From an uncultured Bacteroidales bacterium (GTDB lineage Bacteria; Bacteroidota; Bacteroidia; Bacteroidales; UBA932), in NCBI GenBank assembly GCA_937899055.1, contig CALBPX010000109.1:1-12288 (forward strand): a DNA stretch of 12,288 bases. Reading direction: 5' to 3'. This document shows, piece after piece, positions 1 through 6,441 of the stretch (its first letter is position 1; each line of letters begins with the position of its first letter). Both the position numbers and the translations under genes were made by a program. Under the pieces are notes generated by a model. That model was not told the origin of the DNA and did no database searches. It saw only the letters and a list, made by a program, of their open reading frames with translations.

Positions 1-59
1 TTGGCGTGAGCGTAACTCTGGACTGGAACCCCGGAGGACATTATGACCCGATACTATAA
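1..59 (+). CDS. 3' end of a fimbrillin-like surface protein gene (partial)
   Basis: The frame beginning at base 3 is open from the window edge and encodes a tail of 18 residues, GVSVTLDWNPGGHYDPIL, before a TAA stop at 57-59. The G-V-x-V-x-L-D-W pattern matches the C-terminus of the next gene (GVQVQVDW near its end), so the two are probably tandem relatives of one surface-protein family. In type V pilus subunits the C-terminal strand takes part in subunit-subunit contacts, but only this last strand is visible, so the family assignment rests on the match to the neighbour. A 63-base gap separates it from the next start, with no convincing promoter or terminator. Confidence 0.6.
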   Translation, partial: GVSVTLDWNPGGHYDPIL

Positions 60-122
60 AAAACAAGAAAGTTACGGCGTAAATCCTGCCGGAAAGGATT
101 TAAAACTAATAATTAAGCAGGC

Positions 123-2084
123 ATGACAATAAAGAGTTTACATAGGTTCTCGGCGATGGCATTTGCAATAGTGCTGTCCGCTGCTTTGTTGTCGTGCAGC
201 AAAACTTCTTCGGGCTTGGAGGACAATGCAACCGAAAAGACTTCCGCATCTGACGGATTGTCACTTGCCTTCAACATAACCAAAGACATAACGCCTGCAA
301 CAAAGACAATGTCTGCAATTGCGCAGGCGGACAATCAACAGTCATCTTTCCGCGGAATTGAGATGCTGAGGATATTTCCGTTCCATGTGGCAACGCAAGT
401 ATCCGCCGGCGATACCCGCTCGTCTGAGCTGGAACTGCCGTACAATACGATTAAGGAGGGAGCCGGCGTGGCATCTCATGATGCAGATTCGCTTGCACTG
501 GTTCTGAACAACAAGGCCCATCTTTACCGCAGCGTGTATATCCCCAAGGGAGTAAGTTCCATGCTGGTTTACGGCAGGGCCAAGGACAATACAACAGGAG
601 TGACTTCCGGTACCCCTGAATACAAACACCGTAACGGCTCTCTGACAATGAATGTGGCCGATGACCTCATAGCCAACGACATAACATTTTCTCCGGAACC
701 TATAGTTTCCGCCTCCGATCTGCCGGACCTGTACGCTTCTGCAGAGCAGATGGCGGCTTTTCTGAACGGCCTTTATACTACCGCATTTGTAGTAAATTTC
801 TATTCCAGAAGGAACAATACCTACACGGGCCGCACTACTTCAGTGCTGTGGCCTGATGTTACGGGGGCAAGCACAAATCTGACAAACCTCAGAGACGGAC
901 TTAAGAATATTCCTGCCGGAAAAACGGACGGAGATCCTTTTTCGGCTTCCGGTACTGCAATACTGAACATACTTAACCAACTGAAAGAGGGGCTTTCAGC
1001 AACTGACAACTACAATACCGGCAATTATCCGAACATAAACGGTTATACGCCTTACAGCAATAATTCAGGAACCAGACTTACATACAACGAGTTCTATAAC
1101 CGTTACAGAGCCTCCATTGTAACATATATAAACAACTGCATAGACACAATCAATGCAAACTCCACCTTGAGCGGATTTCCGGCAAGCTACGGGCTTCCCG
1201 ATGGCTCCGTAGCACTCTATTGGAACTCAACCACTTCGGCTTTTGAAGTTGTTGAAACATCCAGTGTAAACATAGCCTTGGCTCCGGTGGAAAAGTACTG
1301 TTATCCGCCGTCTTTGTGGTATTTTGTAAACAGCACCATAAAGACTTCGGCCGACGACCAGAATACCATTAAGACCAACTATGTTTCTACAAACAGCAAC
1401 TGGAGCGATATTTTGTCTGCTTACACCCTTGGAAGAACGGTAACGAGCAGCTCCAAGGCGGTTGCTGTTGAATATCCTCTGCAATATGGTACTGCGTTGC
1501 TTGAGGCTAAACTGGACAAGACCACCAGTACAACTTTGGATGATGCCGAAGGAACAGATATAACTGTTGGAACAACCAACTTTCCGGTTACGGGAATAAT
1601 CATAGGCGGGCAGCACAGGCAGAACTTTTCATTTGCTCCGTTTGCAGATGCCGATGAGTACTTCAGTTACGACAACAATGTTCTCAGCAACGGCACATCC
1701 GGTACATCGGTTTATCTGAGCAGCAGTGCAGAATCGGGGAATATATATTCATTGGTACTGCAGACTGTTACTGAGGAAGATGTCAAAGTAGTGCTGGAAT
1801 TCCAGAACAACTGCGGCAGCGCCTTTGTGGGAGCTTCGGGAAATATTCCAACAGGCAGTCATTTCTACTTGATAGGAGAAATCAAGAAGAGTACGGCCAC
1901 AGATCCTACCTTGACATCAAGTGTGTTCCAGCAGGACTACAAGACAACTGTCACATTTAAGGTCAACACTCTGGCAAATGCATACAGCTGCATTCCCAAC
2001 CTTCAGGATCCGCAGTTGGAAATCGGAGTTCAAGTGCAGGTTGACTGGATACTGGCAGATCCCAAGAATGTTCCACTATACTGA
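123..2084 (+). CDS. Large fimbrillin-like (Mfa-like) surface lipoprotein
   Basis: The product has 653 residues. Residues 1-25 are a lipoprotein signal peptide ending in the lipobox LLSC (Cys25), so it should be lipidated and sent to the outer membrane. A TK motif follows at residues 60-61 (PATKTM), the position where type V fimbrillins are trimmed. Next comes the segment FRGIEMLRIFPF (about residues 76-87), and a beta-rich body continues to the end. The C-terminal part includes GIIIGGQHRQNF and FYLIGEIKK, followed by a terminal region with NAYSCIPNLQDPQLEIG and a last strand GVQVQVDW. This last strand matches the tail of the partial gene upstream. Four Cys remain after the lipidated one. Length exceeds the classic FimA/Mfa1 subunits (roughly 350-560 residues). 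I infer a structural or accessory pilus subunit; stalk versus tip cannot be decided. It starts an apparent operon of lipoproteins, with the next start 24 bases downstream. Confidence 0.7.
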   Translation: MTIKSLHRFSAMAFAIVLSAALLSCSKTSSGLEDNATEKTSASDGLSLAFNITKDITPATKTMSAIAQADNQQSSFRGIEMLRIFPFHVATQVSAGDTRSSELELPYNTIKEGAGVASHDADSLALVLNNKAHLYRSVYIPKGVSSMLVYGRAKDNTTGVTSGTPEYKHRNGSLTMNVADDLIANDITFSPEPIVSASDLPDLYASAEQMAAFLNGLYTTAFVVNFYSRRNNTYTGRTTSVLWPDVTGASTNLTNLRDGLKNIPAGKTDGDPFSASGTAILNILNQLKEGLSATDNYNTGNYPNINGYTPYSNNSGTRLTYNEFYNRYRASIVTYINNCIDTINANSTLSGFPASYGLPDGSVALYWNSTTSAFEVVETSSVNIALAPVEKYCYPPSLWYFVNSTIKTSADDQNTIKTNYVSTNSNWSDILSAYTLGRTVTSSSKAVAVEYPLQYGTALLEAKLDKTTSTTLDDAEGTDITVGTTNFPVTGIIIGGQHRQNFSFAPFADADEYFSYDNNVLSNGTSGTSVYLSSSAESGNIYSLVLQTVTEEDVKVVLEFQNNCGSAFVGASGNIPTGSHFYLIGEIKKSTATDPTLTSSVFQQDYKTTVTFKVNTLANAYSCIPNLQDPQLEIGVQVQVDWILADPKNVPLY

Positions 2085-2108
2085 AAACTATCGCGATAAA
2101 AAATAAAG

Positions 2109-3872
2109 ATGAGAAAGACAACAGACATATTCACAAAGAATTGCAGGAGTTGCTCGGGGCGCTTAGGAGGTTCCGGAGTGCTTATGATGGCTTTATTGGG
2201 CTTTGTCTTCTTATCTGCAGTTGGCTGCCACAAGCATTCCGTAATTGACGATGTTGAGGAACCGCATCTGTACATATCTTTGCGTGTGCCTCAGCCAACG
2301 GTAACCAAGGCGGATGTAGGAAACGTTTCTGCAAGTCAGGCAGAGCGGGCGCTGAGCAGCATTGCCGTATGGGTGTTCAGGCATTCCCAGAGTGAGGCTA
2401 CGGCTACTGCCTTTGCATACCTTGAGATTTCTTCTGCGCAGATAGAACAGTATAACCTGAACGGAGGTTCTGTAGCAAGGTTCTCCATCAGCCTTACCAG
2501 CGAGGATGCAGCCGAGCAGGCCATATTTGACGACATTGTACAGAACAAGCCGAATGTGGATGTATATGCAATAGCAAATCCGGCATCGGTTTCGCTTACT
2601 CCGTCCAAGAATGTTACCAGAGGTACGCTGGATAATCTGGCAATGAGCGGAGATCTCTTTGGAATATCCACTCTTCAGGAAACAGTTCCTGATGAGGGGT
2701 TGCCGTATTCGGGCGTAATTAAGGACGTTGCAATATCCGGCTCGTTTCCGGTGCTTTCTGTTTCCACCGTTACCCTGAAGAGGGCGGTGAGCAAGTTCCG
2801 CCTTCTGCTCTGCAGGATGGACGAGGGCATAGAGGACGGATTCTTCAATATCACAGGCATACAGCTGAACAGCGCGGCCCAGGAGATGTTTTCTGCAAGT
2901 GAATATGTGTTCAACGATTCGGACAACGACTTCAAGGTAAGCGGTTACCTTTCTTCTACGGTTGGGCTCGGCACTCCGTCGTCGTCTCAGATTATTGTTA
3001 ACAACAACCCTTCTGAGTTCATATTCAGACATGGAACCAATGCCACTGAAACTGCCGACGACTATGACTCCCGTCTGACTTCTGCAGTTGCAGACAATAA
3101 GCTTACAGAATGGAAGACCATATACCTTCGGGAAACTGACAAGAAACTCTCCGGAGTGATAAACTATACCGTTGGCGGAAGGGCTAAGACTGCAACTTTT
3201 GAGATGGAGGATGAAGGAGACTTTACCCGCAACCATATCTGGATTGTATATGCCTACTTTGTTGGAGGAAAGTTGGTTCTCAGGCCGTCTGTGCTGCCTT
3301 GGACAGCAGGCAACGACAGGCTTACATATACTACGGCCGGCCATACGGACGTAAGTTATTTATCATATCTGCGCTATACTCCTTCCATGGATTCAAACGA
3401 TTGGACAAATACTTGGATTGCAACGGCATACGGCTGGCTTGACGATGGAGTTACCCCGCGCTACTCCACCAAGTTTACCATCAGCACTCTCTATCCTAAC
3501 CCGCTGAGGCTTCAGATAGACAATGACTTTTTCCGTTTTGTAATTCAGGATGACGACCATCCTCAGCCTACCGTATGGGATTCTCAGACATACGAACTGT
3601 CTGCCGGTTCTCACATGTTCAGCGTTTGGATAGTGCCAAAGGATGCAACCAATCCTGGCGATGAGGCTTCTATAGTTTCTATGTCGCTTGTTTCCGTTCC
3701 GTCCGGAATGGTGCCTTTCTTTGTGCCGTTCTCCAGTGAGTTTCCGGGGGACGATGCACATAACTTCATAAGGTTAAGGAGAGTGTCCGCCGCCGATTAC
3801 GAAGATAACAAAGACAATTTATTCAGCCAGTACGGGGGTATTTCACCGTTCTGGCAATATCCGGAAGACTGA
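2109..3872 (+). CDS. Mfa-like fimbrial subunit lipoprotein, N-terminal fimbrillin module plus extra C-terminal domain
   Basis: The product has 587 residues. A signal peptide with a long polar start (about 24 residues, containing NCRSC) leads to a hydrophobic core and the lipobox-like AVGC at Cys40. A start at the ATG at 2184 (residue 26), preceded by AGGAGG at 2165-2170, would give a more ordinary signal; I keep 2109 because it sits 24 bases after the previous stop. TKA occurs at residues 66-68, the expected maturation site. Fimbrillin landmarks follow: LKRAVSKF at 223-230, FTRNHIW from residue 372, and the strand ending VLPW at 395-398. Roughly residues 405-587 form a further beta-rich, Trp/Phe-rich region that I cannot name. 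The domain order suggests a minor or tip-associated type V pilus subunit. Its stop overlaps the next start (TGATG), implying translational coupling and matched expression. Confidence 0.7.
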   Translation: MRKTTDIFTKNCRSCSGRLGGSGVLMMALLGFVFLSAVGCHKHSVIDDVEEPHLYISLRVPQPTVTKADVGNVSASQAERALSSIAVWVFRHSQSEATATAFAYLEISSAQIEQYNLNGGSVARFSISLTSEDAAEQAIFDDIVQNKPNVDVYAIANPASVSLTPSKNVTRGTLDNLAMSGDLFGISTLQETVPDEGLPYSGVIKDVAISGSFPVLSVSTVTLKRAVSKFRLLLCRMDEGIEDGFFNITGIQLNSAAQEMFSASEYVFNDSDNDFKVSGYLSSTVGLGTPSSSQIIVNNNPSEFIFRHGTNATETADDYDSRLTSAVADNKLTEWKTIYLRETDKKLSGVINYTVGGRAKTATFEMEDEGDFTRNHIWIVYAYFVGGKLVLRPSVLPWTAGNDRLTYTTAGHTDVSYLSYLRYTPSMDSNDWTNTWIATAYGWLDDGVTPRYSTKFTISTLYPNPLRLQIDNDFFRFVIQDDDHPQPTVWDSQTYELSAGSHMFSVWIVPKDATNPGDEASIVSMSLVSVPSGMVPFFVPFSSEFPGDDAHNFIRLRRVSAADYEDNKDNLFSQYGGISPFWQYPED

Positions 3873-6409
3873 TGAAACAGAACAAAACATACAGGGTTTT
3901 ATTTGTTGCGCTGGCATTGTGTGCAATGCTTTCTGCAATAGTTTCTTGTATTAAGGAAGAGAAACTGAGGCCAATTGTAAAGGGCACCTTGTTTCTGCTG
4001 CCTGAACTGTTTGACGACGGGGCTAACACCATATCTGAAACAAAGGCGGTTGACGATACGGATATAGGCATTTCGGCCGGAGATGATGTGGATGCCCGTG
4101 TTGAGCTGCATGAAACCCTCATTGAAACCTTGGATATTTTTGTAATGGTTGAGGGGGCTGCTGAATCTACTCCGTGGATCAGTCAGTACCATCTTTCTCA
4201 GGAAGATGCCGATGCCATTCTGGATACCGACGAACCAGGAGGTCTTCTGGAAAAGGCCAAGCACCTGCTGAATGCCAACTGGGCTGCTGATGCGGCTAAC
4301 TATGACCCTGACACACAGTATCATGTGTATGTTACGGCAAACAACCCTCACACCCATTCCTGCAATCATTCTCTTTTGGATCATTACAGCTACAGAGAAA
4401 GCGGTTCTACGGTTCCTGCAAATCTGGCTGAACTGAAGGCGCTTTCTACATACGACGGCACTCTGGACCGCTTCTATACAACGGAGCCTGTTGTGGTAAG
4501 AACGAGCCGCACCAATACAAAGGCCTTCCTGATGGACGGCGACACCGTCTGGCAGCCTGAACCTGAAGCCGGTGACCAGATAATAGATGTTGACCTTAAG
4601 CGTGCCGTATCAAAAATTGTGGTAAACCTGAATATGGACCCTGATTTTGTCAATGATGAACTTACTGCAAACCACTGGAGTGCAGGTGCTCCTATGTGGC
4701 GCTATGTTCACTTTGGCTTTGAAACGGCGGACATTGCATCCGGCACTTACACATTGGACATGGACAATGTGGGTAACCCTTACAATACTGTTCCGTTCAA
4801 GACAGGTTCTCTCTACACCATGGAAGGCGATCCTTCTGCTTACCAGTATCAGGTTGTCACTTACTCTGCTCCATTCAAGTGGGCAGACTACACCAAGACT
4901 CCTTATCTTCTGGTGTCTATCAGATATACCTACATGAACGAAGATGATCCTGCGGATCCTCTGAACACGACGCAGAAAACAACATACTACCATATTCCCG
5001 TCTGCGACGAGCAGGCTATCGGAGATGTGGGTATCCTTAGGAACAACATCTACTTAGTTGATGCTACAATTGCTTCATGGGGCGCTGAAAACGAGGAACT
5101 TGAGCCTGCCGACATGCAGCTCAGGATTGAGTATCATGTGGTTCCTTGGACAGAAACCAACATGAGCCACGAGGCTACGGTTGTAAGGCTTTCTGATGTT
5201 AAATACCTTACGGTTTATCCTACTGAATATACTCTCAAGGGCGACGGTGTCCAAAAGGTGGACTTGAACTGGTACGCTTCTGTTTCTACAGACGACGGCA
5301 GGTTTGTAGATATAGACCTTTCTTCCGTAAATGTCTCTTATGAAAACTATCAGGGCACTGTTGTAGATATTACCGGTTCTTCTTCCACCACTTCGGGTAT
5401 TACAAACCGTATCTACAAGACCCCTTCTTCTCCTGACGGAGCAGAAGACATCAACATAATAAGTTATGCTCCGTCCGGCACGGCAAATTCTGAGCTTACC
5501 CAGATAACGGTTACTACAGACGGCATCATAACTGTCCGTTCCAAGGCTTTGGACAACCGTGCAGTAAAGGTCATTACCTTCCGTGTGAAACTCAATGAAT
5601 CCGGCCTGTACAAAGACGTTACAATCCATCACTTCCCAATGGATAACATCCAGAGAATCGAAGGTTTATGGTCTTCAAGAATTCCCGATGGTGATAACTA
5701 TTCTTGGGTAGTTTGGGGCTCTTATAATTCAGGCAAAAGATATGTCAGAGATGATGTTTTCAGGGCTAAGGTTTACTATAACGGCTCTATATACTACATA
5801 AACTACCCCACCAACGCACAAGATACAGGTACAAGTTCAGACTATATAGGTACACATGGCTATTATATTACCAATACAACACCAAGCAGAGGGAATAATG
5901 CTAATTATACTAACAGAAGTATGTATGTAATTCAGATAACAAGTGCCAGCGATGATTATGTTATTGGTTATCCAACTCTTACAGATAATGCTTCAAACGA
6001 TAATGTTGTTTCTCCTGCTTTTATGTTGGCTTCACAATTAGGAGTGATAACTAAATACAATACAAGTACTCTAGAGGGTGAAACGGAAGCTAACTTTACT
6101 TTGGCAAAGAACCATTGCGCCACTTATATGGAAGTTGGTACAGACGGTTATGAATATAAAAATTGGCGTTTACCAACAGCAGGTGAAATAGGTGTCATAA
6201 TCAAGTATCAAGACGGAGAATATACTTCCGGTACAACAATGGTGGAAGTACTTACAAGCAGATATTATTGGAATCTCAGTGGTACCTGCAGCGATCTTGG
6301 AAGCGGTAAAAATAATGACACGCCAACAGCCACAGACCAGAGAAGCACTTGGATCCGCTGTGTGAGGGATTTGACACTTGCAGAAATACAGGCACTTAAC
6401 GGAGATTAG
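3872..6409 (+). CDS. Large multidomain fimbrial lipoprotein with C-terminal adhesin-like domain (candidate pilus tip)
   Basis: The product has 845 residues. The signal peptide ends at lipobox IVSC (Cys26), and TKA lies at residues 57-59. The fimbrillin part has DLKRAVSKI at 241-249, LRNNIYLVD from about residue 389, a strand ending at Trp403, and a second strand with VVPWTETN (Trp426). Residues about 430-600 look like an immunoglobulin-type beta-sandwich. Residues about 605-845 form a separate domain with NWRLPTAGEIG (764-774) and a C-terminal WIRCVRDL (827-834). This WRLP...RCVRD pattern is seen in DUF1566/fibrobacter-succinogenes-major-type domains, which resemble C-type-lectin or formylglycine-enzyme folds and often end Bacteroidales fimbrial proteins. 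I infer a tip adhesin whose last domain contacts a ligand. DNA for that domain is about 38% GC, against mid-40s to low 50s upstream, suggesting a different history. It overlaps the preceding gene by 1 base. Confidence 0.7.
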   Translation: MKQNKTYRVLFVALALCAMLSAIVSCIKEEKLRPIVKGTLFLLPELFDDGANTISETKAVDDTDIGISAGDDVDARVELHETLIETLDIFVMVEGAAESTPWISQYHLSQEDADAILDTDEPGGLLEKAKHLLNANWAADAANYDPDTQYHVYVTANNPHTHSCNHSLLDHYSYRESGSTVPANLAELKALSTYDGTLDRFYTTEPVVVRTSRTNTKAFLMDGDTVWQPEPEAGDQIIDVDLKRAVSKIVVNLNMDPDFVNDELTANHWSAGAPMWRYVHFGFETADIASGTYTLDMDNVGNPYNTVPFKTGSLYTMEGDPSAYQYQVVTYSAPFKWADYTKTPYLLVSIRYTYMNEDDPADPLNTTQKTTYYHIPVCDEQAIGDVGILRNNIYLVDATIASWGAENEELEPADMQLRIEYHVVPWTETNMSHEATVVRLSDVKYLTVYPTEYTLKGDGVQKVDLNWYASVSTDDGRFVDIDLSSVNVSYENYQGTVVDITGSSSTTSGITNRIYKTPSSPDGAEDINIISYAPSGTANSELTQITVTTDGIITVRSKALDNRAVKVITFRVKLNESGLYKDVTIHHFPMDNIQRIEGLWSSRIPDGDNYSWVVWGSYNSGKRYVRDDVFRAKVYYNGSIYYINYPTNAQDTGTSSDYIGTHGYYITNTTPSRGNNANYTNRSMYVIQITSASDDYVIGYPTLTDNASNDNVVSPAFMLASQLGVITKYNTSTLEGETEANFTLAKNHCATYMEVGTDGYEYKNWRLPTAGEIGVIIKYQDGEYTSGTTMVEVLTSRYYWNLSGTCSDLGSGKNNDTPTATDQRSTWIRCVRDLTLAEIQALNGD
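5641..6300 (+). other. AT-rich segment encoding the C-terminal domain of the candidate tip protein
   Basis: A hand count over 5641-6300 gives 249 G+C in 660 bases (about 38%), falling to 60 in 180 (33%) over 5881-6060. Sampled 60-base stretches earlier in the same gene give 43-52%. Codon choice shifts as well: AAT, TAT and ATT become frequent where upstream parts prefer AAC and TAC. The segment coincides with the predicted adhesin domain and ends just before the conserved WIRCVRD tail, where GC returns to about 50%. No insertion sequence, inverted repeat or integrase signature was seen at its edges. This fits replacement of a binding domain by recombination, or relaxed and diversifying evolution; sequence alone cannot separate these. 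Confidence 0.6.
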
Positions 6410-6441
6410 AAGAGGGAGGGAAACAATCGCTGAGAAAAAGA

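Noticed and set aside
82..100. Hairpin AATCCT / AGGATT with a 7-base loop between the first two genes
   Set aside because: The stem is only 6 base pairs and no T-run follows, so it is not a convincing terminator, and chance occurrence is likely.
2089..2098. 10-base palindrome TATCGCGATA in the gap before the 587-residue gene
   Set aside because: A perfect palindrome, but isolated and short, with no second copy noticed in the window; nothing ties it to a regulator.
2211..3344. Long minus-strand open frame of 377 codons opposite the 587-residue lipoprotein gene
   Set aside because: It mirrors the codon pattern of the plus-strand gene, has no signal or recognisable domain, and is rich in Arg, Cys and His runs typical of antisense translation.
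5640..6340. Insertion sequence or phage cassette as the cause of the AT-rich segment
   Set aside because: The reading frame continues without interruption, no transposase or integrase is present, and no terminal or direct repeats were seen at the edges.
6410..6441. Purine-rich stretch (GAGGGAGGG) before the 715-residue gene as a Shine-Dalgarno site
   Set aside because: It lies more than 20 bases from the start codon, too far for ribosome binding, and Bacteroidota rarely depend on such sites.
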